Source: Myxocyprinus asiaticus (taxonomy: Eukaryota > Chordata > Actinopteri > Cypriniformes > Catostomidae). Taken from it: 64,000 nucleotides of DNA. Both the position numbers and the translations under genes were made by a program. The stretch's first letter is position 1; the number at the start of each line of letters is the position of its first letter. Location of the stretch: assembly GCF_019703515.2 (NCBI RefSeq), contig NC_059346.1, positions 51,228,001 to 51,292,000 of the forward strand. The letters are read 5' to 3'. The notes under the pieces were generated by a model. That model saw nothing but the letters and a program-made list of their open reading frames with translations, made no database searches and had not been told where the DNA came from. Positions 30,920-41,916 of this stretch are shown piece by piece.

Positions 30920-32434
30920 CAGTTGAAGTCAGAAGTTTACATACACCTTAGCCAAATACATTTAAACTCAGTTTTTCACAATTCCCGACATTTAATCGTA
31001 GAAAACATTCCCTGTCTTAGTAGAGATTGATTTATTTCAGCTTTTATTTCTTTCATCACATTCTCAGTAGGTCAGGAGTTTACAGCAGTATTTGGTAGCA
31101 TTGCCTTTAAATTGTTTAACCTGGGTCAAACATTTTGGTAGCTTTCCACAGGCTTATCACAATAAGTTGCTGGAATTTTGGCCCATTCCTCCAGACAGAA
31201 CTGGTGTAACTGTGTCAGGTTTGTAGGCTCCTTGCTCGCACACGCTTCTTCAGTTCTGCCTACAAATTTTCTATCGGATTGAGGTCAGGGCTTTGTGATG
31301 GCCACTCCAATACCTTGACTTTGTTGTCCTTATGCCATTTTGCCACAACTTTGGTGGTATGCTTGGGGTCATTGTCCATTTGGAAGACATATTTGCAACA
31401 GAGCTTTAACTTCCTGGCTGATGTCTTGAGATTTTGCTTCAATATGTTCACATAATTTTCCTTCCTCATCATTCCATCTATTCTGTGAAGTGCACCAGTC
31501 CCTCCTGCAGCAAAGCACCCCCACAACATGCTGCCACCCCCATGCTTCACGGTTGGGATGGTGTTCTTCGGCTTGCAAGCCTCACCCTTTTTCCTCCAAA
31601 CATAACAATGGTCATTATGGCCAAACAGTAAAATTTGTTTCATCAGACCAGAGGACATTTCTCCAAAAAGATCTTTGTCCCCATGTGCACTTGCAAAATG
31701 TAGTCTGGCTTTTTTATGGTGGTTTTGAAGCAGCGGCTTCTTCCTTGCTGAGCAGCCTTTCAGGATATGTCAATATAGGACTCGTTTTACTGTGGATATA
31801 GATACTTGTCTACCTGTTTCCTTGAGCATCTTCACAAGGTCCTTTGCTGTTGTTCTGGGGTTGATTTGCACTTTTCGCACCAAACTAAGTTCATCTCTAG
31901 GAGACAGAATGCGTCTCCTTCCTGAGCAGTATGATGGCTGCGTGGTCCCATTATGTTTATACTTGCGTACTATTATTGTACAGATGAACGTGGTAACTTC
32001 AGGCATTTGGAAATTGCTCCCAAGGATGAACCAGACTTGTGGAGGTCCACAATTTGTTTTCTGAGGTCTTGGCTGATTTCTTTTGATTTTCCCATGATGT
32101 CAAGCAAAGAGGCACTGAGTTTGAAGGTAAGCCTTAAAATACACCCACAGGTACACCTCCAATTCAGTAAACCTCCTATCAGAAGCTAATTGGCTAATTT
32201 TCTAAAGGCTTGACATCATTTTCTGTAATTTTACAAGCTGCTTAAAGGCACAGTTAACTTAGTGTATGTAAACTTCTGACACACTGTGAAGCAATCTGTC
32301 TGTAAATAATTGTTGGAAAAATTACTCATATCATGCACAAAGTAGATGTGCTAAACGACTTGCCAAAACTATAGTTTGCTAATATAAAATCGGTGGAGTG
32401 GTTAAAATGAGTTGTAAACTTCTGACTTCAAATG
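30920..32434 (-). mobile_element. Sleeping Beauty-type Tc1 element with IR/DR ends
   Basis: The outer ends CAGTTGAAGTCAGAAGTTTA (30920) and GTAAACTTCTGACTTCAAAT (to 32434) are inverted copies. Inner repeats CAGTAGGTCAGGAGTTTACA (31065-31084) and TATGTAAACTTCTGACACAC (about 32265) show the double direct-repeat arrangement of this Tc1 group. It lies between the convergent scimp and derl2 genes. Confidence 0.9.
31090..32095 (-). pseudogene. Decayed Sleeping Beauty-like transposase
   Basis: The minus strand starts MGKSKEISQDLRKQIVDLHK at 32095. Next come VRKYKHNGTTQPSY, the GRRRILSPRDE hook and TAKDLVKMLKETG (31770-32006), then [39 protein letters not shown] and [13 protein letters not shown], with [10 protein letters not shown] before a stop near 31260. 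Frameshifts and stops break it. Its similarity to the fish/salmonid Sleeping Beauty lineage is high. Confidence 0.9.
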
Positions 32435-32499
32435 TTTATATATTTGCACTTATATTTTTCATGTACTACAGTGTTATGCATGTCTGTGAACTCCTAGTA

Positions 32500-32505
32500 A
32501 ATAAA
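32500..32505 (+). terminator. Possible scimp polyadenylation signal
   Basis: AATAAA lies just past the Sleeping Beauty-type element and is the first such hexamer on the plus strand after unique scimp 3' sequence. If used, that element would lie in the scimp 3' UTR. Confidence 0.3.
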
Positions 32506-32903
32506 CTTTTTTGAAAAAATAAATAAATAAATAAATACAAAAATAAGTACTCAAGACACTGTTTTTTAACATACATTTATACTTAAAAGAGTAAAATTAC
32601 AACTGTCCTGTTGATTATCAGGTATTTTTCCTTTCACAGCTGCTCCATTTGGAATCACTGTTGTGCTGGACAGAAATGGCCACAGCAACATATCAAAAGT
32701 CAGTTCCTTTGTTAAATCCACAGTCAGAGGTGCGGTATGTGTCTCGCAGATATTTTGAGGCAGATGATTTCCATGTACGCAAACTGCAAGTCTTCCTCTA
32801 GTTCAGTGAGTGGAGCTCCTGTTCTTTTGTACAGCACAAGAGAAACACATTTTTCCTTGTTCTCAGAGATGTCCATGGAGTGACAGGCACAAGAGTGCTT
32901 AGA

Positions 32904-33009
32904 CTAGCCTCCGAGTCTCTGACCCTCACCCCAGTCAAAGCCTCCTGGACGCTCCTCAGGAAGTGGGTTGTAGTTGGCATCTTCCTCTGGTGTGTCAAAG
33001 AGCATTTTC
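32904..33009 (-). CDS. derl2: derl2 exon 7 and stop
   Basis: Acceptor TTTCCAG precedes 33009. It encodes [18 protein letters not shown] and QRLGG, then TAG at 32906-32904. Confidence 0.95.
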
Positions 33010-36000
33010 CTGGAAAGTGTTAAAAAAGGGGGGTTTTACTTAAACAAAACTGATTACCTATAGGGCTGGCTATTGACAGATTTTCAGATTCGATTCACAA
33101 GCTCTCGGTTCGATTCCAATTTCAATACTATTAGATTCCAATTTATTTGGCTATATTTAAGTTAAAATAACCATTTTGCTTACATATGAAAGAAATAATT
33201 TCTCATCTAATGCAATTCATTATACAGGGGACCTTCTAACTAGGTACATTACGAAAATATTATTATATTGTCACAAGTTTGTCATCATTTTGGTCACATT
33301 TTAATTTTTGGACCAGTCTGGCCATTCTCCTCTGACCTGGCATAAACAAGCCGTTTTCATCCACAGAACTGCCTCTCGCTGGATGTTTTTAGTTTTTCAC
33401 ACCATTCTCTATACACTCTAGAGACTGTTGTGTGTGAAATTCCCAGGAGATCAGCAGTTACAGAAATACTCAAACCAGCTCATCTGGCAAAAACAATCAT
33501 GTCACGGTCGAAATCACTGAGATCACATTTTTACCCATTCTGATGGTTGATGTGAACATTAACTGAAGCTTCTGACCCATATCTGCATGATTTTATACAT
33601 TATACTGCTGCCAAATGATTGGATGCTTAAGTAATCGCATGAATAAATAGATGTACTGGTGTACCTAATAAAGTGGCCGGTGAGTGTATATCCTGTATAT
33701 GCATATTTCATGATCGACCGATCACAGACTTAAAACACCCCTATCCAAAATATAACTCCCTTTTCACTATAAATCTTGACATCAGCAGTCTCCTTGGCAA
33801 TCTTGATTTCAAGCTTGAATACACTTCCTATAGTGCTATCTAGTGCTCTGCACATTCGTCAAGCACTATGAAGTGTAATCAAGCTTGAAATCATGATTGT
33901 GCCTGGAGACTACAATTGCAAGATGCACAGAGAAAAAGGAGTTATGTTTTGGTCTATTACAACCCAAGTTCAATTAGATCGCTTCTAAAGATATGGATTT
34001 AACCACTGGAGTCATATGGATTACTTTTATGCTGCCTTTTGTGCTTTTTGGAGCTTCAAAGTTTTGGTCACCATCCACTAGCATTGAATGGACAATCTTC
34101 ATTTGTGTTCTGCAGAAGAAAGAAAGTCATACACATCCGGAATGGCATGAGGGTGAGTAAATGATTAGAGAATTTTAATTTTTGGGTGAACTGTCCCTTT
34201 AACAATAGGGCTCAAATATTTAGTGGCACATTAGTCCTCTATAAACTCTTTATTCTCATTAACTATATTTGTAAAAAACCTGCCAAACAAAAGCACCTTA
34301 ATGCAAGTAACTACCACTCACAGAATGGAGGGAGTCCTCAGCCATCTGCCACCACCTGGTTGGTTGGGAAACACATCCTCCAGAAAGTAGTACACGTGTC
34401 CCACAGCAATGCCTTATATTAAAAAAGGGTCAATATATAAATTAGGGAAAGATGCACATAGGGGTTTTAAATCTGTTGGCTGTGGTCACATAAACCAGTA
34501 AAGCTTTTAGTAAATACATTTATTTAGTCAAACGTTGATGAAACAAAAAAGTTCATCATGTTTAGCATGAATGACAAAACACCTTGAATCTGCACAGTTA
34601 AATACCTACCTAAAAGATCCACAATGATGGAGTTTCCCAGCAGCAGAGAGAATCCCATAAGCACCCATGGTAAGAAGGGCGCTTGGAAATTTAAAAGGCC
34701 AAAGAAATTCATGCGCACATTCGGGTTTCGCCTGCTCCAGATGTACACCAGCATAATGGTAAAAGCCTGACCTAAGAACACAAGGTTGACAAACGTGCCA
34801 AATATCTGTACATAAGAACATTAAGAGAAAATGTAATGTAAACAGAAAGGCAATGTTTTTTTTTGTTTTTTTTTTGTCTAGATGCCTTTATATAAAAAAA
34901 TAAAAACGCACAATCTCTGTGGAATTTTGGCTATACTTTAAAAAAGCGTGGATTTTCTGGGCTTTGGATGCAAAGGGCAAATCTCAACATTAAATTTACT
35001 AAAGATTGACCTACTGCTATATTGGTCAACTTCAGGTTGCATTGGGGTACTCCACAAAATTCATGTTCTCAAAAGATAGGCTGACATCAGCTTCTAGAAG
35101 TCTCATCCAACACACCCTAAATGCACTTACAAAGTTCTTCTTCACTCTTCGTTCAGAAGTAAAAAGAATTTCGAAACAGCAGAGCAACGACATACTGTTT
35201 GCAAACATTCAGACAACGGCCACACAACTGTGAGAGGCATTTAGAGGTACATTTAAATATAAAACCTTAACTATTGTTACATTAAAATGTGTTATCAGTG
35301 ACTTTATGCCTTATTCTATAAGTAGAATTCACACTAGAACAATAAAAGATGCTTTTTTTAACAACTCAATTATAATTTAAAATAATATATATGCAGCAGG
35401 AAATGTTTACTTTGTTTTGTTTACAATCTGAATACATGGAGCTATTGAGCTAACGCGCTACACGCAGCCATAATATACGCCGGTTACATTCTGTTATTGT
35501 AATTTATGATGACACTGATACTACTGCAAAGATTGGTGTATAAAAGAGTGTTAATTCTTTTGTAGACTAATTAAACAAAAATAAATGCATGACATGTTCT
35601 TGTAAAATGTCTCTACATGAACAATCGTACAGATGTAGGTAAATTTGCTCCAGCTCGCTATTAACTCTACACGCCGGTGTGTTCATGTTGACTGATCTTG
35701 ACTGACTGAACAACGTAAACAAAATTAGCTGTTGGCTTCAAAGTAGGTGGAGCTTCAGGTCACACCTACCAATGACGTGGACCAATGAAAGTAAGAAAGT
35801 GTTTAGCAGCCGGTTAGAGGTTTTTCTAAAAGTTCGCCCAGGCGAGCTGTTACGAACCACCGAAATTATTTTCAAAACACATTCTTTTCGGACAGATTTT
35901 GTTCTAAATTACATTACACCCGTTCATTCTTCGATTTCATAGGAAGTATGCAGGGGCCTTAACTCATGATGCATTTCCTTTACACTTCACAGAAACACTT

Positions 36001-39000
36001 CAGCCAAATGGCCACTGCTCCACAACAAATATCAGCTCTAGCTAAGCAGTTCATAAATCCCACAGTCACATATTTTCCCACCAATCACTCATCTTTGAAG
36101 TGCAAGTTTAACTAGCAGAGGTAGAGAACTGTACTTGCACAAGCCTGTCCTAAAGTTCCTAATTTTACAAATGATCTAAAACAGGGTTTCTCAAACTTCT
36201 CGGACCCCTCTCATAATAGTTTTCAAATACTTTTTTTTGCTTCATTCAAAAGTTGCGATTTATCTTGGTACTTGATGGACGGGTTCAAACTAGGGCTATC
36301 AACAGGGCTGGGAAACACAGGGCCCTGAAATATTACCAAAATTCGAATTAAATTAGAAATTTAAAGACATTTCAAGTAGCGGGAAAATCTATAATACATT
36401 TAATTTTTTAATCAACAATGAGCCCGTTTACATGCACAATTGCACACCAATACACTGATTACTCTCTAAAATCAGCTTATTTAAAAAAATCTGACAAGGC
36501 AAGAAATCTGCATTTACATGACATTTGAAATAATCACGTTATTCTCTAATCTTGACATCAAACCGTGAAGAGGCATGCGCTCAACATGTGTGCACATTGG
36601 AAGAGCCGTTTTACCTGGCATGCGAAATCGGCGTAATTGGCAAAAATCTACCGGTGTCGATCAGGTTATTCATAAGCTGTCTATGGCCTTTACGCCGATA
36701 AAGGAACGCGGTTTATTGCGTTTACATGACCGCACGCGTTGTTGGCTAATTTATCATATTCGGTATAAGTATGTGCAAGTAAGCGCGCTCATTGTCTCCT
36801 ACGTCCACAAGAGGGCGCAACTTTAGATCTCCTTGACATAAACCAATCAGCACCGTTTTGTAGCGATTGTTTATTGCATAGAACATATCTGGCTGTTAAC
36901 AAAAGTGTGTAAAATGATAAAGTCAAAAGATTTAGCCAGTTCATATTTTCAAATATTAAGTAAAAAAAAAAGTAAAATGAGAGGGAAAAAAACAAATGCT
37001 TCAATAGTTGGTTCTATGTTAACTTAGTGTTGGACATTAGCCTATACCAGTGCCATACTAATACCATTGACTCAAGCTTCAATAACACCAGCGGTACCAG
37101 TGTGTTTCATTAAATAAAGTTGTATGTACATACCTAATGCTTATGCAGCGAGACACTGATAACAGAGCAAGACGTGGTCAAGACACAACCGCCAAAGACC
37201 TCCACCTCTGGGGCCGTTCACTCTGAATGCATCTGTCTTTTTCTATGCAAGCATGTGCTAGACGGACATCTTTGACTGTTGTGGCATGTCTCTCTGTTTT
37301 TTCAGCATCTTGTGCAGTAACGATGCATTTTTTAGACGCTGTGTCAATTTAAAGTAAATTCAACCTTTAAAACGTGTTTTGAGACACTTCGTTGCACTGC
37401 GCCTGTTTTAGCCAGAGAATGCAGTCATCATCAGTGCTTGTCATGCATCCAAATATCGACTGCTCATTTAAGCATTCAAATGTGCATTTTTATCTTAAAT
37501 TCAATGAATATTCTCATTTTAATTTGACAGCCTTATTTCAAACCTTTGCTCAAGAATGTTTTAAAAAGGCTAAAACAAACTGGAAAAATACTACTGGAAC
37601 CAAGATGGCTAGAAAAGTGGGTCACTGCTGTACTCTGTATTGCTTGCCGTGGATTTTCAGTGAGATATTTTTACCTTTTTCCACAGACCCCAGTTTGAAA
37701 ATCACACTGTATAGCATTTTGCATTGCTCATGTCTACAATTAGGAAGACACTTTTCTTCTGTGAAGGATACAGTCATAAGAAGGCCACCGAAGAGGAACA
37801 TAAAGACAAAGTCAGCGGTTCTGCCTCTGAAGGATCCCTCCTCCAGCATCCGACAGTACCGATACCTATGAGACTCAGGTTAAGGACTGAATAAACCTTA
37901 AAGGAATAGTTCACCCAGAAATGAATATGCCGTCATCATTTACTCACCCTCACGCTGTTCCAAACCGGTATGACTTTCTCATGTGGAACACAAAAGAAGA
38001 TGTTAATCAGAATGTCAGTCTCAGTCACCATTCACTTTAATTGATTGATAAAATAAAAAAAGAAGATGAAAGTGAATGGTGACTGATGAGGCTGACATTC
38101 TGTTTAACATTTCCTTTTGTGGGGGGGCCTGGATAGCTCAGCGAGTACTTGCGCTGACCACCACCCCTGGAGTCGTGAGTTTGAATCCAGGGTGTGCTGA
38201 GCGACTCCAGCCAGGTCTCCTAAGCAACCAAACTGGCCCGGTTGATAGGGAGGGTGGAGTCACATGGGGTACCCTCCTCGTGGTCCCTATAATGCGGTTC
38301 TCACTCTCAGTGGGGCGCGTGGTGAGTTGTGCGTGGATGCCGCGGAGAATAGCGTGAAGCCTCCACACACGCTATGTCTCCGCGGTAACACCCTCAACAA
38401 GCCACGTGATAAGATGCGTGGACTGACGGTCTCAGACGCCGAGGCAACTGAGATTCATCCACCGCCACCCGGATTGAGGTGAGTCACTACGCCACCACGA
38501 GGACTGAGAGCGCATTGGGAATTGGGCATTCCAAACTGGGGAGAAAAGGGGAGAGAGAAAAACAAAAAAACATCTCCTTTTGTGTTCCACATAAGAAAGA
38601 AAGTCATACCGGTTTGGAACAACATGAGGGTGAATAAACGATGACATCACTGCTCAATCCCTCGAACAAACAAAATGATGTGAAATAAATACATTGATAT
38701 TATAGTAAGGATACAAAAATATCATGTTGAATAAGAAGTTGAACCCCACCGGACCAAAAAACAAAAAGTTGGTTATTAGCCGCCATACCTGTGGACACAA
38801 AACAACAGAAAACACTTGTTGCAATATTGGAAATAAAGACATAATTCTCTTCAAATGAAACTATTATAATGGCTTTATTTATCTCAAACTTACTGTCCGC
38901 TTACCTGATAATTTTTTAATATTAAATCAGGGTTGAAGTACAGTTGGAATGGTGTGATGAGTTCTAATTGCTGTGAAGACAAAGTAAACACCACAATCAG

Positions 39001-39430
39001 GTAAGAATGACATGCTGCACATATTGTATGTTGGTAAACAAACACTATTTAAATGTTAAATTAATATTAAAGCCAAACAGACACGGTCAATGAAAGTCTG
39101 TGAACTCAACATGAAGGTACAGATAGACACCTGAGGTTTCTGTCTATACGGGAAGATGTCAACACGAAGAAAGCACTGGATACATTTCTCTAAACAGAAC
39201 CTCTATTTACATATTTACAGGCAGGTTTATAGTTCTGTAAACAGGCAAGGGGACTCCAGTCATGCTTTAACGGTATATTGACGAGGCCGCAGACCAAAAT
39301 AGCGCTTGAAACTGAAATATTCGTTAATTGTACTCACCACGGCGGCTGTCGTGAGTACGCAGGCGGTCGTGTAAGCTCTTGTGACCACTGGAATCTGTAA
39401 ATATTCCTGTCGGATCGTCTGGTAAGCCAT
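32904..39430 (-). CDS. derl2: Derlin-2, complete, 7 exons
   Basis: Derlin-2 is a rhomboid-like pseudoprotease of the ER membrane that helps export misfolded proteins for p97-dependent degradation (ERAD). The model joins, on the minus strand, 39338-39430, 38905-38970, 38715-38788, 37772-37865, 34610-34805, 34322-34412 and 32904-33009. All junctions are AG/GT and the frames close to give 239 aa, equal to human DERL2. Visible features are [14 protein letters not shown], the WR motif ([18 protein letters not shown], from residue 54), [18 protein letters not shown], hydrophobic spans through [11 protein letters not shown], and a C-terminal SHP-type p97 box GEGQRLGG. No rhomboid catalytic Ser/His pair is expected in this family. 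It is divergent from mis12. Confidence 0.97.
33292..33690 (-). mobile_element. Tc1-like relic, N-terminal half only
   Basis: The right terminus GTGTACCTAATAAAGTGGCC (about 33659) belongs to the same Tc1 group as 7965. The minus strand reads remnants of the helix-turn-helix region ([21 protein letters not shown]). The left end is truncated. It lies in derl2 intron 6. Confidence 0.75.
33735..34205. mobile_element. TTAA foldback MITE, copy A (incomplete)
   Basis: Internal palindromic arms (ACTCCCTTTTCACTATAAAT against its inverted copy ending AAAGGAGTTATGTTTTGG) and the right end GGGTGAACTGTCCCTTTAA belong to the foldback family of 40370. The outer left arm is missing. It lies in derl2 intron 6. 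Confidence 0.75.
34322..34412 (-). CDS. derl2: derl2 exon 6
   Basis: Acceptor ATATAAG and donor GTGAGT bound [19 protein letters not shown] and the RTPSI segment. Confidence 0.93.
34610..34805 (-). CDS. derl2: derl2 exon 5
   Basis: Acceptor TGTACAG and donor GTAGGT bound 65 codons plus one base: [36 protein letters not shown] and [10 protein letters not shown]. Confidence 0.95.
34823..36400. other. derl2 intron 4, no gene recognised
   Basis: AT-rich sequence. A short block near 36184 (GGGTTTCTCAAACTTCTCGG) is a common fish transposon terminus. The frame at 35006-35233 has no domain. Confidence 0.45.
36410..36850. repeat. 'GTTTACATGCAC' interspersed repeat
   Basis: The sequence from CCCGTTTACATGCACAATTG through TTTACATGACATTTGAAATAA and GAAATCGGCGTAATTGGCAA recurs, diverged, at about 51965-52700. 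Its motif also appears near 63780. Probably a non-autonomous DNA element in derl2 intron 4. Confidence 0.65.
36851..37770. other. derl2 intron 4, distal part
   Basis: No gene or clear repeat. The plus-strand frame 37392-37871 overlaps derl2 exon 4 in antisense and is not a gene. Confidence 0.45.
37772..37865 (-). CDS. derl2: derl2 exon 4
   Basis: Acceptor TCATAG and donor GTATCC bound [15 protein letters not shown] and [13 protein letters not shown]. The preceding intron is almost entirely a MITE with a SINE inside. Confidence 0.93.
37896..38655. mobile_element. TTAA foldback MITE, copy B, split by a SINE
   Basis: The left arm (TTAAAGGAATAGTTCACCC, CAAACCGGTATGACTTTCT) is mirrored by the right arm (AGAAAGTCATACCGGTTTGG, ATGAGGGTGAATAAACGATG). 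A full SINE sits in the middle. Together they make up almost all of derl2 intron 3. Confidence 0.88.
38122..38568 (+). mobile_element. tRNA-derived SINE, copy 4, full length
   Basis: The head GGGGCCTGGATAGCTCAGCG has A-box TAGCTCAGCGAGT and a B-box-like GAGTTTGAATCC. The tail is AATTGGGCATTCCAAACTGG then A-rich. Flanking AACATTTCCTTTTGTG (38106-38121) and AACATCTCCTTTTGTG (38569-38584) are a 16-bp target duplication with one change. Confidence 0.93.
38715..38788 (-). CDS. derl2: derl2 exon 3 (WR motif)
   Basis: Acceptor CCACAG and donor GTATCC bound 24 codons plus two bases, including the WR motif and [12 protein letters not shown]. Confidence 0.93.
38905..38970 (-). CDS. derl2: derl2 exon 2
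   Basis: Acceptor TTCACAG and donor GTAAGC bound 22 codons, [18 protein letters not shown] and KNYQ. Confidence 0.95.
39338..39430 (-). CDS. derl2: derl2 exon 1
   Basis: ATG at 39430-39428. It encodes 31 residues ending TTAAV, with donor GTGAGT in phase 0. Confidence 0.95.
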
Positions 39431-39465
39431 TTTTCGGAGCGAAAACGGTGCTTCCGGCACCTTCT

Positions 39466-39480
39466 TGACACGTCATCACC
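39466..39480 (-). promoter_or_regulatory. UPRE/XBP1-like site upstream of derl2
   Basis: On the derl2 strand the sequence reads GGTGATGACGTGTCA. It contains TGACGTGT, one base from the UPRE consensus TGACGTG(G/A), about 40 bp upstream of the ATG. CCAAT boxes on the same strand lie at 39535-39539, 39567-39571 and 39629-39633. This fits known control of Derlin-2 by the IRE1-XBP1 branch. Confidence 0.5.
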
Positions 39481-39764
39481 TCAGCGGAGTCAGCAAGCGA
39501 ATGAAGGAAGTGATTTCAGGTTTTGATGTTTCCCATTGGTCAACCCTTTGCGATCTCATTGCAGCGATTGGTCTTCTGAAGTGTCAATCATGACTTTGTC
39601 CCGGTCATTGACAGTATGGCATTTTTCTATTGGCTGGTGAATATGGTCATTCGGCGTATGTCAATCTGGTAGTTTCACTGGGTGACCACCAGTCGGCCCG
39701 ATAAAACCGAGTCTCGTCAAGTCTTGACTCTTCTTCATCTGGTGTTTACCACTGACTATTGTTT

Positions 39765-39813
39765 ATGTCTATGTGTGTGAGTGTGAGTGTGTTTGTGTGA
39801 GTGTGTGTCTGTA

Positions 39814-39860
<47 letters not shown>

Positions 39861-39979
39861 ATGTGTGTTAGTGTGTGTGTGTATGTGTGTATATGTGTGT
39901 GTGTGTGTGTTAGTGTGTGTGTATGTGTGTGTTTGTGTGAGTGTGTGTGTGTGTATGTGTTAGTGTGTGTGTGTGTGTA

Positions 39980-40012
<33 letters not shown>

Positions 40013-40077
40013 TAGTGTGTGTGTATGTGTGTGTTTGTGTGAGTGTGTGTGTGTGTGAGTGTGTGTGTGTGTGTGAG
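39765..40077. repeat. (GT)n-rich microsatellite, ~310 bp
   Basis: A long GT tract with regular interruptions (TTAGTGTG, ATATGTG, TTTGTGTGAG) that themselves repeat. The open frames over it are artefacts of the repeat. It separates the divergent genes derl2 and mis12. Confidence 0.95.
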
Positions 40078-40369
40078 TTTTTCTGGTGCACTTGGGCCCC
40101 TGTGCAGCTAAATACACAACTTACACACTAAAAGAAGCATTCATGTTTTGTTTTTTCCTTTCTTACATTTGTATGTTTTCTTTGTTTTCAATAATTTAGA
40201 CTTGACATTATTACTGTGATAATGTATTAAATCTTATGTATATCTAAATTACGTGCTGAGACATTGATTTTTAGTGATAGCCTCACCCAGTTTTTATGAA
40301 TTAAATTGATAATTTATCTTGTTAACAGACACATATGGACCTCAATAATTAGCCCACAAACCACTTTAA

Positions 40370-41038
40370 AGGAGAAGTTCACCCAAAAATAACAATTCTC
40401 TCATGATTTAGTCACCCTCATGCCATCCCATATGTATATGACTTTCTTTCATCTGCAGAACACAAATGAAGATTTTTAGAAGAATATTTCAGCTCTGTAG
40501 GTCCATACAATGCAAGTTAATGGTGACCAAAAATGTTAAGCTCCAAAAAGCACATAAGTAATCCATATGGACTTACGTAAAACCAACTCCAGTGGTTAAA
40601 TCTATATCTTCTGAAGAAATATGATAGGTGTGGGTGAGAAACAGATCAATATTTAAGTCCTTTCTTACTATAAATTCTCCTCCCTGTCCAGTAGGTGGCG
40701 ATATGCACAAAGAATGTAAATCGCCAAAAACAAAAGAAGAATGTGAAAGTGGACATTTATATTAAAAAGGACTTAAATATTGATCTGTTTCTCACCCACA
40801 CTTATCATATCACTTCTGAAAACATGGATTTAACCACTGGAGTCATCTGGATTACTTTTATGCTGACTTTATGTGCTTTTTAGACCTTCAAAGTTCTGGT
40901 CACCATTTACTTGCATTGTATGGACCTACAGAGCTGAATCTTAATTTGTGTTCTGCAGAAGAAGAAAGTCACATCTGGGATGGCATTAAAGTGAGTAAAT
41001 GATGAGAGAATTTTCATTTTTGGGTACAACATGAGCTC
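40370..41038. mobile_element. TTAA foldback MITE, copy C, full length
   Basis: Most of the 669 bp folds back on itself: the left arm from GGAGAAGTTCACCCAAAAAT pairs with the right arm ending ATTTTCATTTTTGGG. The centre holds CCAGTAGGTGGCG (40688-40700), and TTAA borders both sides. It sits between derl2 and mis12. Confidence 0.9.
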
Positions 41039-41900
41039 TTAATATATCAAAACACAACAAATAACTCAAAGTGACAACACATACGACAGCAGCAGTAATA
41101 AAAAAGGCGGGGTTAAAGGCACTTTTCATTTTATATTCTCCCAAAAACAGCAACAAAAACCACCACAGCACTTTCCTAAACACACCTGTTTGTCACTTTA
41201 CACTGTAAAATATTCCTGATCCACGAGATCATTGCGTACAATGTCTAAAGTTTGATTTTGATGTAATTTGATCTAATATTTAATCTTGCAAATGTATGTA
41301 GCTAGTGAGAATCCCTGAAATTATCACATTTATTTTGAGCCAAAATGCTTATTTGTCATATTCAGTTTTGTTCAAGGTGATTAAAAAAAGTTTTGTCCTA
41401 TAACTGTAGTCCCTATATCTACACGGTATCACTTTGCAGATACTGTAGTTCTGCCCCACTTTTTTGTTCAAATTTTTGTTGCACTAAATACACATTTTCA
41501 CATAGTTATAGTAGTTGACGTGAAATTAAAAGCATGGTCAGGACTGTCATGGATTGTGACATGCCATACTTCATTTAAAACTATTTTAAACAGCATGTTT
41601 AAAGCAAAAAGGTTGTATGGGGTTTCCTTGTGTCTCCCGTTTGTTGTTGTTGTTGTTGTTGTCATCTCCTCAGCCTAAAGTTTCACATTAGGAAAGTCCA
41701 TCAAACAATGGATGGGGTTAGTGTGTAACCTTTGGGCCTATATTTAGGTTGAATTGATTTCCGGTCTTTGACGCCTGCGGGCCTGCTCGTTTAGTGTCTA
41801 TAGCAGCAGGCTCCAAACCGCTAGAGGGAGAAAACGCGCTTTGAGATCCGCCTGTACCGACACATGAAGCAGGTTGAACTGAGCGCGGGCTGCTGCAGAA
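41039..41900. other. mis12 upstream region
   Basis: AT-rich sequence with a short (GTT)n tract near 41641, then a GC-richer stretch at about 41755-41900. CCGCTAGAGGGAG (41818-41830) resembles a CTCF core, and GCGCTTTGAG near 41835 loosely resembles a CDE/CHR cell-cycle element. Neither is proven. Confidence 0.45.
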
Positions 41901-41916
41901 ATGGCGGAGAGCGGAG
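41901..41916 (+). CDS. mis12: mis12 coding exon 1
   Basis: Sixteen bases, ATG GCG GAG AGC GGA G, then donor GTAAAA. The split Ala codon completes exactly in exon 2. Confidence 0.75.

Noticed and set aside
37392..37871. 159-codon plus-strand frame
   Set aside because: It overlaps derl2 exon 4 in antisense. The minus strand encodes Derlin-2 there.
39765..40077. CRISPR-like or structured array
   Set aside because: It is a simple GT repeat with interruptions, and the genome is vertebrate.
39746..40117. His/Thr-repeat and Cys/Val-repeat frames on both strands
   Set aside because: They are translations of the GT microsatellite.
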